A stretch of DNA of 64,000 nt from Thermobispora bispora DSM 43833. Lineage in GTDB: Bacteria > Actinomycetota > Actinomycetes > Streptosporangiales > Streptosporangiaceae. Below are positions 1-8,382 of this stretch, one piece after another. Made by a program: the position numbers and the translations under genes. How positions within the stretch are numbered: position 1 is the first letter of the stretch; every line of letters starts with the position of its first letter. Location: positions 3,224,001-3,288,000 of the forward strand of contig NC_014165.1 in the NCBI RefSeq assembly GCF_000092645.1, read 5' to 3'. The notes beneath the pieces were generated by a model that was not told the DNA's origin, made no database searches, and saw only the letters and a list, made by a program, of their open reading frames with translations.

Positions 1-698
1 CCCGCATACCCGGCCTGGCCCCACCCGTGGCGCGGGAGCGGTGCGGCCGCGGGCGGAGCGGCAGGCCCCGAACTCAGGGGCGGCCCGCAGAGCGCGGGAA
101 TCCATCCGGCGGCGTGATCGCATCGGGCGTGCCGCCCGACGGGCCCAGCGCATCAGCGTGGCGAGATCATCGGCAGGACGCATCAGAACGGCACGAGCAT
201 CGCACTACGCCAGAGAACGGCGAGATCGGTGCTGCCGCCGGGCGATTCCGTACGGCGAGATCGCTGCGATTCCGTACGAGCGGAGATCTGTGCCGTGTCC
301 GAGCGAGCACCCGGTTGGCGCGGCACCCCGCGAGAGACGGCACGAGCGGCGCATGAAAAGATCGGGGCCGGGTAGCCCCCCCAAACTACCCGGCCCCGTT
401 CGAGTCGCCGGAGCCGGGCAGTCCCCCAACTACCCGGCCCCGGTACAGCGGTTCCGCCAGGCGTTGCCCTCCCCAAAGGCAACCGGCGGCGCCCCGCTCG
501 AACGCGGTTCCCCCATCCGCGTTCTTCTTCACAAAGCCTGTGGTCCCCGCTCTCCCGAGGAACACCTTCAGAGTACAAGGGGCCATGTCATGGGTGTGTC
601 ATGCGAAGGTGGATTTTCTCCCTACCGAACCTGACCTTCCTTGACCTGCGCGAGACCTCGGCCGGGCCCGCCCACGGCCGCTGAGTCCCCACCCACGG
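1..698. other. gene-less stretch at window edge
   Basis: I find no convincing gene here. Open frames exist on both strands but their translations are Arg/Gly/Pro-rich and resemble shadows of GC-rich non-coding DNA. Visible structure: a 13-bp direct repeat GCGATTCCGTACG at 242-254 and 266-278 (24-bp period), and two near-identical hairpins at 364-438 described separately. The minus-strand gene ending at 699 would transcribe into this stretch. Confidence 0.6.
364..438. repeat. two tandem near-identical GC hairpins
   Basis: Hairpin one has perfect 12-bp arms (GGGGCCGGGTAG at 364-375 and its complement at 386-397) around a C7A3 loop. Hairpin two has 9-bp arms of the same sequence with one mismatch (413-421 and 430-438) around a C-rich loop. 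They are about 49 bp apart. They may act as a bidirectional terminator downstream of the gene ending at 699, or be a REP-like element; there is no U-tract on either side. Confidence 0.6.
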
Positions 699-974
699 TC
701 AGGCGTCCGGGTGGTGGGAGAGGTACTCCAGGTAGATCGGCCGGAGCGCCTCACCGACGTCCCCCTCCCCCGCCGACAGAGCGTCGCTGATCAGCGCTGC
801 CACCCGGGTGAGGTCGTTCGCCGCCTCCTCCCCGTGCCCGCTGGCCGCCTCCGCCACGGGGATCGCCTTGAGCAGCCGCCAGAGAAAGCCCACGTCACCG
901 TGGCGTACGGCATGGCGTACCGCGCGATGGTGCAGCTCCCGCGTGGGGAGGTCCTCGAGCCGTTCGTCGTCCAC
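699..974 (-). CDS. conserved hypothetical protein, 91 aa
   Basis: A small soluble, His- and Glu-rich helical protein with no signal peptide or membrane segment. I know the general look of this family as a small actinobacterial hypothetical, but no function can be assigned. It starts 62 bp downstream of the oxidoreductase gene on the same strand, so the two may be co-transcribed. Codon use (strong GC3) is normal for the chromosome, which supports it being a real gene. Confidence 0.7.
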   Translation of the reverse strand: MDDERLEDLPTRELHHRAVRHAVRHGDVGFLWRLLKAIPVAEAASGHGEEAANDLTRVAALISDALSAGEGDVGEALRPIYLEYLSHHPDA

Positions 975-1036
975 GCCGCCTCACCCCCTGGGTGGGCCTT
1001 CCCCGGGCGGGCCCGCGCCAAGCGGCCGGCGACCGG

Positions 1037-2038
1037 TCAGAGCCGGACGATCATCTTGCCGATGTTCTCGCCGCGGAGCATCGCGAGGAACGCCTCGGGC
1101 GCCTGGTCGAGCCCTTCCGCCACCGTCTCCCGGTGAACGATCTTCCCGTCGCGCACCAGCGGGCCGACCTCGTCGAGGAACGCGGGGAAGCGGTCGTAGT
1201 GGTCGCTCACGATGAACCCGCGGAGGGTGAGCCGCTTGCCGATGGCCTGGACGAGGTTGCGCGGCCCGGGCGGCGGCTCGGTCGCGTTGTAGACCGCGAT
1301 GGCGCCGCACATGGCGACCCGGCCGTACGGCCGGAGCGCGGCGATGGCGGCCTCCAGGTGGTCGGCGCCGACGTTGTCGAAGTAGACGTCGATGCCGTCC
1401 GGGGCCGCCTCCTTGAGCAGATCGCGCACGGGTCCCCGCCGGTAGTTGAACGCGGCGTCGAAGCCGAGCTCCCCGGTCACGTGGGCGACCTTCTCGTCGG
1501 ATCCGACGCTGCCGATGACCCGGGAGGCGCCCTTGAGCCGGGCGAGCTGCCCGGCCAGGCTGCCCACCGCGCCGGCGGCGGCCGAGACGAAGACCACGTC
1601 GCCTTCCTTCATCCCGGCGATGTCGAGCAGCCCGACGTACGCGGTGAGGCCCGGCATGCCGAGCACGCCGAGGTAGGCGGAGGGCGAGACCCCGGGTATC
1701 CGGGGCACCTTGCGCGCCGCGGCGGCGTCGAGCACGGCGTGCTCCCGCCAGCCGAAGTCGTGCAGGACCAGGTCGCCCGGTGCGAAACCGGGGGCCTTGC
1801 TCTCGAGCACCTCGCCGATGGCGCCGCCGGTGAGCGGCTCACCGACCTGGAACGGCGGGACGTAGGACTTGCCGGCGTTCATCCGGCCCCGCATGTACGG
1901 GTCGACCGACATGAACACGTTGCGGACGAGGATCCGGCCGTCGGCGGGCTCGGGCAGCTCGGCCTCGGCGACGGCGAAGTCGTCCGGCCGGGGCCAGCCG
2001 GTCGGCCGGGCGGCGAGAAGGACCTGACGGGTCTTCAT
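1037..2038 (-). CDS. NADP-dependent MDR oxidoreductase (CurA / LTB4 12-hydroxydehydrogenase type)
   Basis: 333 residues, full length for the zinc-free medium-chain reductases that reduce alpha,beta-unsaturated ketones with NADPH. The N-terminal half carries the family motif VDPYMRGRM (about residues 48-56), the middle has the nucleotide-binding turn AAAGAVGSLAGQLA, and the C-terminal half has DVYFDNVG and ends in GENIGKMIVRL, as in family members. There are no structural-zinc cysteines, as expected. The ATG at 2038 is preceded by AGGAG at good spacing; a longer in-frame reading upstream is Arg-rich and unlikely. The substrate cannot be told from sequence. Confidence 0.93.
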   Translation of the reverse strand: MKTRQVLLAARPTGWPRPDDFAVAEAELPEPADGRILVRNVFMSVDPYMRGRMNAGKSYVPPFQVGEPLTGGAIGEVLESKAPGFAPGDLVLHDFGWREHAVLDAAAARKVPRIPGVSPSAYLGVLGMPGLTAYVGLLDIAGMKEGDVVFVSAAAGAVGSLAGQLARLKGASRVIGSVGSDEKVAHVTGELGFDAAFNYRRGPVRDLLKEAAPDGIDVYFDNVGADHLEAAIAALRPYGRVAMCGAIAVYNATEPPPGPRNLVQAIGKRLTLRGFIVSDHYDRFPAFLDEVGPLVRDGKIVHRETVAEGLDQAPEAFLAMLRGENIGKMIVRL

Positions 2039-2173
2039 GGTCGCTCCTATCGCTCTCGGGCCCCGTGGCCTTCGGGGCCTCGATCTGGTCGTGCCCGCGG
2101 CGGCGGTGTCCCGCCCGTGCGGTGGCCGATGCCGGCCACGCGCATGCGGCCGCGGCATGCCAGGATCCTTCAT

Positions 2174-2545
2174 GTGAAGGTCATCATCAAGATCTTGGTG
2201 GTCGCCGCGTCGCTGTGGGCCGCCACGCAGCTGGTGAGCGGCATCACGGTCACGGCCGAGACCCCGCTCGAGGAGGTCCTCACCCTCCTGGCGGTCGCGC
2301 TGATCTTCGGTGTCGTGAACGCGGTGCTCAAGCCGATCATCAAGACGATCGGGTGCGCGTTCTACGTGATCACGTTAGGCCTGTTCGCCCTGGTGGTGAA
2401 CGCCGCCTTGCTGCTGTTCACGGGCTGGCTGGCCAGGCTGTTCGATCTCGGCTTCCACGTCGAGGGGTTCTGGGCGGCCTTCTGGGGCGCGATCGTGATC
2501 TCCGTGGTGAGCTGGCTGCTCAGCCTGGTCTTCGGCGACGACTGA
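2174..2545 (+). CDS. phage holin family 4-type membrane protein
   Basis: 123 residues from a GTG start (preceded by AGGA) with four hydrophobic segments at about residues 3-22, 32-50, 57-80 and 95-118. Matches the small integral membrane family PF04020 (Phage_holin_4, YvlD-like): a first helix, then a TPLEEVLTLLAVALIFG stretch and the NAVLKPIIKTI loop. Despite the family name these chromosomal proteins are not part of a phage; their role is unknown. It diverges from the oxidoreductase gene with 135 bp between starts. The reading frame is open far upstream but that part is a shadow of the opposite-strand gene. Confidence 0.88.
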   Translation: MKVIIKILVVAASLWAATQLVSGITVTAETPLEEVLTLLAVALIFGVVNAVLKPIIKTIGCAFYVITLGLFALVVNAALLLFTGWLARLFDLGFHVEGFWAAFWGAIVISVVSWLLSLVFGDD

Positions 2546-2847
2546 CGACCCCTCCCCCGGGCCTCCGGCGCCGCCGGCCTCCGCCTGAACGGCCCGCGGC
2601 CGCACCGCCGCCGGCGCCCGGCCCGCCCCATGGCCCGCCCCGTCGCCGTACGCCCCGGCCCGGAAATGGCTCACGATACGGCGAGAGGCACCCGCGATAC
2701 TCCCCGGCGGCTTCCGGCCGGAACGTGACAACCGTCCGCTGCTCCGGGCCGAACCGGCCGGCCGTCACGCACGCGCCGGCAGGGCGCCGAGCGCGCCGCG
2801 GAGCGGGAGCGCCGCCCGTAGCGGAACAGGGCGGCGCGGTGCGCTGC
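2546..2847. other. convergent gap, no gene seen
   Basis: 302 bp between the ends of the holin-like gene and the FhuF-like gene. Very GC-rich with runs of CCGCCGGC; several weak dyads but no clear terminator with a U-tract and no coding pattern. Confidence 0.5.
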
Positions 2848-3558
2848 TCAGCGGCGGACGCAGCAGGTCACGCAGGGATCGGTGCCCGGGATCCGGATCC
2901 ACAGGCAGCACGTGCGGCGGCGGTAGCCGTCGCCCTCCGGCACGATCAGCCCGTCCACCGGGGATCCGATCGTCTTGAGCAGCCGATCGGCGTCCGCATA
3001 GGAGCCGAGCATGACGAGCGGCCGGACGATCGCCTCCGCCGTCGACCCCCAGAGCGTGCGCTCGCCGACCCGCGCGATCGCGTTGAGCGCCTTGATCACC
3101 GGCTGCTGGCCCTCGAGGAGGGCACCCCGGATCGCGATGGCGAGATCGGGCACCACGACCGTCCCCGGCGCCCCGGCGAAGGAGTCGTCGGGGAGGACGG
3201 CGACGGTCACGTCCCGCGCCGCGATCGTCACGCCCGCGGGGGACGGTCTCACCAGCGTGTCCTCCAGCCGCATCAGCGGCACCCGCCGGATCCGCGCCCA
3301 GCCGAGGACCATCGGCAGCGTGTGCCAGAAGCTGTACGCCTTCCACAGCAGCGCTGCCGCCACGTGCCGGGACGCGCCCCACCGGACCTCGGTCTCCGCC
3401 ACCAGGTCCTGCAACGCCTCGTACGGCTCGCGCACCAGGTCACTGGCGCGGATCCACTCGGGGGAGTCGTGGGTCACCAGGTCCGGGAGGACCCCGAAGC
3501 CGTCGCCGTACTCGGCCTCGAGGCTCCGCAGGTTCTCCGCCACCGCTTCCAGTAGCAC
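2848..3558 (-). CDS. FhuF-like siderophore-iron reductase, [2Fe-2S]
   Basis: 236 residues. The C-terminus has the FhuF iron-sulphur ligand pattern: CC at about 217-218, then C and CC in DPCVTCC close to the end, the hallmark of proteins that reduce ferric siderophores in the cytoplasm to release iron. The body is an ordinary soluble alpha/beta protein as in the FhuF/IucA-related reductases. GTG start at 3558 with GAGGAGG at ideal spacing. An iron box lies directly upstream, so the gene should be repressed by an IdeR/DmdR-type protein when iron is plentiful. No siderophore uptake or synthesis gene sits next to it, so it is an isolated iron-regulated gene. The exact siderophore is unknown. Confidence 0.88.
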   Translation of the reverse strand: MLLEAVAENLRSLEAEYGDGFGVLPDLVTHDSPEWIRASDLVREPYEALQDLVAETEVRWGASRHVAAALLWKAYSFWHTLPMVLGWARIRRVPLMRLEDTLVRPSPAGVTIAARDVTVAVLPDDSFAGAPGTVVVPDLAIAIRGALLEGQQPVIKALNAIARVGERTLWGSTAEAIVRPLVMLGSYADADRLLKTIGSPVDGLIVPEGDGYRRRTCCLWIRIPGTDPCVTCCVRR

Positions 3559-3570
3559 GGTCGCCTCCTC

Positions 3571-3589
3571 TTAGGTAAGGCTTACCTTA
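3571..3589 (-). promoter_or_regulatory. iron box (IdeR/DmdR1-type operator)
   Basis: The 19 bp TTAGGTAAGGCTTACCTTA match the actinobacterial iron-box consensus TTAGGTTAGGCTAACCTAA at 16 positions and form a dyad. The box ends 12 bp upstream of the GTG of the FhuF-like gene, immediately before its ribosome site, so a bound repressor would block the promoter or early transcription. Confidence 0.88.
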
Positions 3590-3599
3590 ATGGAGAACC

Positions 3600-3910
3600 G
3601 GGAGGAGATCCATCCCAGGTCGGGCCGGATCGGGTGAACGTTCGCCAGACGGGCGCCAACGCGCGGCAAGCCCGGCTCGGCATGGGCGAGCATGGCCTCC
3701 AGAAGGACGCACGGAACACGGCACGGCCGCGCAGCCCCGCCCGCATGGGCATCCCGGCCGCGCCCCTGAACCGGCCCGCCGACCGGAGATCGACGCGACC
3801 CCATGCCACAACGGGGCGATCTGGATCATGCGGCAGCGGACCGGGTACGGCGCATGTGTCTGAGGGCCGGGTAGGGCCGGAGACATCAGCCGCCCCGGAT
3901 GCGCCGGCGG
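3600..3910. other. upstream flank of the FhuF-like gene, no gene seen
   Basis: About 310 bp between the iron box and the end of the MFS gene. Open frames here translate to low-complexity Arg/Ala/Pro sequence. Nothing else recognisable. Confidence 0.5.
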
Positions 3911-5131
3911 CTACGCCGTGGCGGGCCGGGGCCGGCCGGCGAGCACGCCGGCGGCGAGCTGGAGCAGGCAGACGCCGATCCCGGCGAGCAGCGGCACGGT
4001 CCACCCGCCGGAGACCTGGTGGATCAGGCCGATCGCGACCGGGCCCAGCGCGGCGAGCACGTACCCGATCGACTGGGCGATGGCCGAGAGCGCGGTCACC
4101 GAGGCCGGGTCGGGCGCCCGCTGCGCGATGATCAGCAGAGCGAGCGCGATCGAGGCTCCCTGGCCGAGCCCGAGCACGATCATCCAGAGCCACGGCAGCG
4201 TGGTGGGCAGGAGGAGCACGCAGGCGTACCCGGCGGTGGTGAGCAGCGCGGCGGCCGCCACGTGCGGCGCCTGGGAGCGGGCCCGCCCGGCGTGGACGGG
4301 CACGGTGAGGGTGGCCGCGATCTGTGCGAGGTTGGTCAGCCCGAGCAGGTACCCGCCCTGATCCGCGGGGAGCCCCGCGTCGTGGAAGATCGTGGGCAGC
4401 CAGGCGAGCACGATGTAGAAGGTCATCGACTGCAGGCCCATGAACGCGGTCACCGCCCAGGTCGTGGGGCTGCGGAGCAGCGTCCCGTACGGCCGGTGGC
4501 CGGTGGGCCGGCCGGCCGCGGGCTGCGGCCGGAGGGCCTGCGGCAGCCAGAGCAGGGCGGCCACCGCGGCGAGGACGGCGGCCGAGCCGAGCGCGGCCCG
4601 CCAGCCGACCCTCCCGGCGAGCGGGACCATCACCGCCGAGGCGGCCGCGGCGCCGGCGACCAGGCAGGACACGTAGATCCCGGTGAACGTGCCGATCCGG
4701 TCCGGGAAGTGCTGCTTGCACACGGCCGGCATGGCCACGTTCATGATCGCGATCGCGGCGCCGGCGAGCACCGCCCCGCCGTACAGCGCGGGCGGGCCGT
4801 CGAGGCTGCGGAGCACGACCCCGGTGCAGAGCAGGAGCAGGGCGACGAGCACCGTGCGGTCGAGCCCGATGCGCCCGGCGAGGGCCGGGGCGAGCGGGCC
4901 GAGCAGGCCGAGGCAGAGCACCATGACCGTGGTGATCGCCCCGCCCGCGGCCGGGCTCAGGTGCAGCTCCGCCATGATGTCGCCGAGCAGCGGCGAGACC
5001 CCGGCGAGCGCGGGCCGCATGTTCCACGCGATGAGCACGAACCCGGCGATGAGCACAATGCGCCCGCGGTTGCTCATGAAACCTCGCATCGCCCGCCGAA
5101 GGCCTCGCCGGTTCTCCTGCGTCGTGACCAC
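3911..5131 (-). CDS. MFS transporter, CynX/NimT family
   Basis: 406 residues with twelve hydrophobic segments, the size of the family. Diagnostic is the first-helix sequence LIAWNMRPALAGVSPLLGDI, typical of the CynX (cyanate) and NimT (2-nitroimidazole) group of the major facilitator superfamily. Acts in the cytoplasmic membrane; substrate not predictable, probably a small anion or drug-like molecule. The GTG at 5131 has only a weak ribosome site; an in-frame ATG 44-45 codons... is too far in, while MSNRGR (about residue 19) is a plausible alternative start. It stands alone on the minus strand. Confidence 0.9.
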   Translation of the reverse strand: MVTTQENRRGLRRAMRGFMSNRGRIVLIAGFVLIAWNMRPALAGVSPLLGDIMAELHLSPAAGGAITTVMVLCLGLLGPLAPALAGRIGLDRTVLVALLLLCTGVVLRSLDGPPALYGGAVLAGAAIAIMNVAMPAVCKQHFPDRIGTFTGIYVSCLVAGAAAASAVMVPLAGRVGWRAALGSAAVLAAVAALLWLPQALRPQPAAGRPTGHRPYGTLLRSPTTWAVTAFMGLQSMTFYIVLAWLPTIFHDAGLPADQGGYLLGLTNLAQIAATLTVPVHAGRARSQAPHVAAAALLTTAGYACVLLLPTTLPWLWMIVLGLGQGASIALALLIIAQRAPDPASVTALSAIAQSIGYVLAALGPVAIGLIHQVSGGWTVPLLAGIGVCLLQLAAGVLAGRPRPATA

Positions 5132-5454
5132 TGCTCAGAACGGGTGTTCCGCGATCTCGCCCTGCATGATGACCCACTAAGTGTAGGGGAAGGCCTCGGC
5201 GTCGGCCCGGGCGCCCCGACCGGAAGCCGGTGCCGGTGCCCGAGGCGGCCGCGCGCTCCTCGGACGAGGCGGCGGCCCCGCCGTCCTCAGGGCCGGCGAT
5301 CGTCCTCCGGGCCGGCGATGCCCGCCCGGCCGGGCTCGTGGCGGGCTCGATCACCGGGGCGTGCCCGGCCCGGGAGGTCCGCGGGCCGCCGCCGTGGCCC
5401 CAGCCGGCCCGGATCCTCTCATCGAGCGGCATCGCGCTTCGCGCTTCCGGCCGT
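5132..5454. other. gap between MFS and decarboxylase genes
   Basis: 323 bp. The part next to 5131 must carry the promoter of the MFS gene (a less GC-rich patch CCCACTAAGTGTAGGGG at about 5171-5187). The rest is GC-rich with no gene or repeat that I can support. Confidence 0.5.
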
Positions 5455-7077
5455 TCACGGGTGGAACTCGGCGTCGGGGGCGACGCCGATGTCGAGCAGG
5501 AGCGGCTCGGTGCGGGAGGCGAGGTCCGGGACGATCTCGTCGAGCACGGCCACGAGCCGGTCGTGGGTGTCGATCCGGATCGCGGGGCAGCCGAACGAGC
5601 GCGCCATGGCCGAGAGGCTCACCTCGGGGAACGCCGGCCACGGCACCCGGGCGGCGCCCGGGCCGCCGGCGTGCCGTTCGGCGAGCCGGTCCATGATCGC
5701 GTACCGGCCGTTGGCGAGCACGACGATGAGCGCGCCGATGCGGTAGTGCGCCGCGCTCCACAGCGCCTGGATGCCGTAGATCGCCGAACCGTCGCCCACG
5801 ACCGCCACGACGGGCCGCTCCGGGAGGGCCATGCGCAGGCCCGCCACCGCGGGAAGGGCGAACCCGAGCCCGCCCATCGCCGCGGAGAGGAAGCCGAGCG
5901 GCCGGCGGGCGGGCAGCAGCCGGTGCAGGTCGGCACGGGAGGAGGGCGCCTCCTCGATCACGACCGTCTCCGGCGGGAGCCGGCGCGCGAGCTCCTGGAG
6001 GACGTGCACGGCGCGGAGCGGCGCACCGGGGGCGGGCGGCGGTACGGCCCGCCGGTCCGGCCCGGCCACCTCCCGCCGGCGGCGCGCGGCCGGGATGAGC
6101 CGGGCGAGCCGGGCGCAGACCGCGGCCGGGTCGGCGAGCACGGCGAGCTCGGCCGGGCTCCGGTGCACCTCGGCCGGGTCATCGCTCACCACGGCGATCC
6201 GGGTGCCGGGCTCGACGAGCGGCCCGGGATCGTAGGGGTAGTGCCGGAACACCGGGGCGCCCACGGCGAGGACCACGTCGTGGCCTTTGAGCGCGCGGCG
6301 CTGCCCGCCGCGGTCCGCGGGCAGCACCCCGGCGAACTGCGGGTGGTCCTGTGGGAAGCCGGCCCGGGCGCCGAACGCCTCCTGCCAGACCGGGCAGCCG
6401 AGCCGCTCGGCGAGCTCGGTGAGGGCCGCCCATCCCGCGGGCGAGTCGGCCCCTGCCCCGGCGACGAGCACCGGGTCCTCCGCCTGGGCGAGCAGCGCGG
6501 CGAGCGGCGCGATCTCCTCGTCGGCCACCGCGGCGGGCCGGAGCACCGCGGCCGGGGCGGCCTCGACCGTGCCGTCCCACGGCGCCGACCAGTCGTCCAT
6601 CGGCACGATCACGATCGCCGGGCCGCGGCCGGTGACGGCCTCGTGCGCGGCCCGGGCGATCGCGCCGGGCACGTCCTGGGCGCGCACCGGCTGGTCGGTC
6701 CAGACCGGGTACTCCCCGGCGAGCCCGTGCAGCCGCCCGGCGAGGAACGGCTCCAGGGCGAGGTGCCGGCGGTCCTGCTGCCCGACGAGGACCACCAGCG
6801 GGGCGCGGTTGACCCGCGCGGTCGCGATCGCGGAGACCGCGTTGCCGAGCCCGGCGGTGGTGTGGAGCACGGTGAGCGCGGGGCCGCGGCCGGCGAGCGC
6901 CCAGCCGGTCGCCATCCCGACCACCGACCCCTCGTGCAGGGCGAGCACGAACCGCAGGTCCTCCGGCAGGCCGGCGAGCAAGGGGATCTCGGTCGAGCCG
7001 GGGTTGCCGAAGATCGTGGTCATCCCGGTGCGCCGCAGCACCTCGAACGCGGCGTCCCGGACCGTGCCCGTGCTCAC
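5455..7077 (-). CDS. mdlC: thiamine-diphosphate-dependent benzoylformate decarboxylase
   Basis: 540 residues. Three-domain ThDP enzyme: N-terminal PYR domain with FGNPGSTEIPLL (about 22-33) and the conserved Glu in ALHEGSVVGMATG; VLHTTAGLGNAVSAI carries the catalytic His seen in benzoylformate decarboxylases; LVGQQDRRHL and VPMDDW match the same family; the C-terminal PP domain has the metal/ThDP motif GDGSAIYGIQALW. It would convert benzoylformate to benzaldehyde and CO2 in the mandelate route, although related 2-oxo-acid substrates are possible. Start: GTG at 7077 overlaps the TGA of the upstream ABC remnant (GTGA), implying translational coupling. An IclR gene diverges just upstream. Confidence 0.88.
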   Translation of the reverse strand: MSTGTVRDAAFEVLRRTGMTTIFGNPGSTEIPLLAGLPEDLRFVLALHEGSVVGMATGWALAGRGPALTVLHTTAGLGNAVSAIATARVNRAPLVVLVGQQDRRHLALEPFLAGRLHGLAGEYPVWTDQPVRAQDVPGAIARAAHEAVTGRGPAIVIVPMDDWSAPWDGTVEAAPAAVLRPAAVADEEIAPLAALLAQAEDPVLVAGAGADSPAGWAALTELAERLGCPVWQEAFGARAGFPQDHPQFAGVLPADRGGQRRALKGHDVVLAVGAPVFRHYPYDPGPLVEPGTRIAVVSDDPAEVHRSPAELAVLADPAAVCARLARLIPAARRRREVAGPDRRAVPPPAPGAPLRAVHVLQELARRLPPETVVIEEAPSSRADLHRLLPARRPLGFLSAAMGGLGFALPAVAGLRMALPERPVVAVVGDGSAIYGIQALWSAAHYRIGALIVVLANGRYAIMDRLAERHAGGPGAARVPWPAFPEVSLSAMARSFGCPAIRIDTHDRLVAVLDEIVPDLASRTEPLLLDIGVAPDAEFHP

Positions 7078-7367
7078 CGCGCCCCCTTGGCCCGCTGGAT
7101 CCGGGCGCACCCGTGGCCGCGGAGCCCGGCGAAACCGCGCGGCGACCGGGTGCCGATCCGGTCGCGCATCGCGGACAGGTCGATCTTGAGGTCTTCGAGC
7201 GCCATGGTCAGGGAGGAGGACGGCACGATCATCCGCTTGCCGACGTGGACGGCCTCGTCGATGTCGTGGGTGACGGGGAGCGTGGTCATGCCGGGCCGCT
7301 GCCGGAGAATGAGGTTCTCGAGCTCGGCGCGGGTCCGGGCGGCGACGGCGAGCGGTGCATCGAGCAC
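7074..7367 (-). pseudogene. C-terminal remnant of an ABC-transporter ATPase (SsuB/TauB type)
   Basis: 97 codons encode only the last third of a nitrate/sulfonate/taurine-type ATP-binding subunit: LDAP (D-loop region), the H-loop VTHDIDEAVHVGKRMIV, and the usual tail LKIDLSAMRDR...FAGLRGHGCARIQRAK. Walker A, Q-loop and the LSGGQ signature are missing, and so are the permease and binding-protein genes, so it cannot work as a transporter. The frame is still open and its TGA overlaps the decarboxylase GTG. It may survive as a translated leader that drives mdlC. GTG at 7367 has AAGGAG just upstream. Confidence 0.8.
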
Positions 7368-7373
7368 TCCTTG

Positions 7374-7388
7374 GTTCGCCAGGCGAAC
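7374..7388. promoter_or_regulatory. candidate IclR operator, site 1
   Basis: Perfect 15-bp dyad with arms GTTCGCC and GGCGAAC around one base. It lies 7 bp before the GTG at 7367 of the minus-strand unit and shares the core GTTCG-N5-CGAAC with site 2. Confidence 0.65.
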
Positions 7389-7493
7389 AAATGTTCTGAA
7401 TGCGGATGCGTCGACTGCACGCTACGCGCCGGAAAACGTCGCGTCAATACCGAAGTGGTGCCGGATTAGACTCGATTCGCGCTGAGGATCACC

Positions 7494-7508
7494 GTTCGTT
7501 GCGCGAAC
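7494..7508. promoter_or_regulatory. candidate IclR operator, site 2
   Basis: 15-bp dyad GTTCG-N5-CGAAC, centred exactly 120 bp from site 1 and 33 bp before the IclR gene start. The placement suggests autoregulation of the iclR gene and control of the divergent decarboxylase unit by the same protein. Confidence 0.65.
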
Positions 7509-7533
7509 ACGCCGGCCGGGAGGTGCGCGGCCG

Positions 7534-8319
7534 ATGGCCGATGAGTTCGTCCAGTCGCTGGCCCGGGGTCTCGCCGTCATCCGGGCCTTCGACGCCGGGA
7601 GCCCCGAGCTCACCCTGAGCGAGGTCGCCCGCAAGACCGACCTGCCCCGGGCGGCGGCCCGCCGCTTCCTGCACACCCTGGTCGAGCTGGGGTACGTGCG
7701 GACCGACGGCCGGCGCTTCGCCCTCACCCCGCGGGTGCTCGAGCTCGGGTACGCCTACCTGTCCAGCCTCTCGCTCCCCGAGGTGGCCCTCCCCCACCTG
7801 GAGCGGCTCGCCGCCGAGGTGCGGGAGTCGGCCTCCGTCTCCGTGCTCGACGGCAGCGAGATCGTCTACGTCGCCCGGGTGCCGACCAAGCGCATCATGC
7901 GGGTGGCGATCGCGATCGGCACCCGGTTCCCCGCGTACTGCACCTCCATGGGCCGGGTGCTCCTCGCCGGGCTCCCGCCGGCCGAGCTCGACGCCTACCT
8001 GGAGCGCGCCACCTTGACCGGGCTCACGCCGTACACCATCACCTCGAAGGAGGCCCTCCGCGCCGAGCTGGACCGGGTGCGGGCGCAGGGGTGGGCCATG
8101 GTGGACCAGGAGCTCGAGGAGGGCCTGCGGTCGATCGCCGCGCCGATCAGGGACGCCGCCGGGCGGGTGGTGGCCGCGGTCAACGTCTCCTCGCACGCGA
8201 GCCGGACCACCCGCGAGTCCATCCGCCGCGACCTGCTCCCGCCGCTGCTCGCCACCGCCGCCCGCATCGAGGCCGACCTGCACGCGACCCGCTCCGACGG
8301 CGGGATCAGGCTGCGCTGA
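7534..8319 (+). CDS. IclR-family regulator (PcaR/PobR-like)
   Basis: 261 residues: N-terminal winged helix-turn-helix (about 7-70, with SLARGLAVIRAFD and LTLSEVARKTDLPRAAARRFLHTL) and a C-terminal effector domain (about 80-250) with SVSVLDGSEIVYVARV and the RG..RSIAAPI region typical of IclR proteins that sense aromatic acids. The closest flavour is PcaR/PobR/CatR regulators of beta-ketoadipate genes. ATG at 7534 follows GGGAGG. It diverges from the decarboxylase unit with two matching dyads in the 166-bp gap, so it most likely controls that unit and itself; the inducer is probably an aromatic acid (inference). Confidence 0.92.
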   Translation: MADEFVQSLARGLAVIRAFDAGSPELTLSEVARKTDLPRAAARRFLHTLVELGYVRTDGRRFALTPRVLELGYAYLSSLSLPEVALPHLERLAAEVRESASVSVLDGSEIVYVARVPTKRIMRVAIAIGTRFPAYCTSMGRVLLAGLPPAELDAYLERATLTGLTPYTITSKEALRAELDRVRAQGWAMVDQELEEGLRSIAAPIRDAAGRVVAAVNVSSHASRTTRESIRRDLLPPLLATAARIEADLHATRSDGGIRLR

Positions 8320-8356
8320 CCCGCCGCGCCGGCCGCCCCGGAGCGCTCCGGTTCTC

Positions 8357-8382
8357 CCGCTCCGCCCCACCGGGCGGAGCGG
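8357..8382 (+). terminator. hairpin after the IclR gene
   Basis: Perfect 11-bp arms (CCGCTCCGCCC and its complement) around a CACC loop, 38 bp after the iclR stop codon. No long U-tract, which is usual for high-GC actinobacterial terminators. Confidence 0.6.

Noticed and set aside
41-634. Long open frame near the left edge
   Set aside because: Translation is Arg/Gly/Pro/Ser-rich with no family look, no ribosome site and overlapping frames of the same kind on the other strand; it crosses two hairpins.
992-2173. Upstream part of the plus-strand frame that ends in the holin-like gene
   Set aside because: It is the antisense shadow of the MDR oxidoreductase; only the part from the GTG at 2174 encodes a protein.
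2174-2545. Prophage or phage lysis gene
   Set aside because: The holin family 4 name is historical; no other phage gene lies near.
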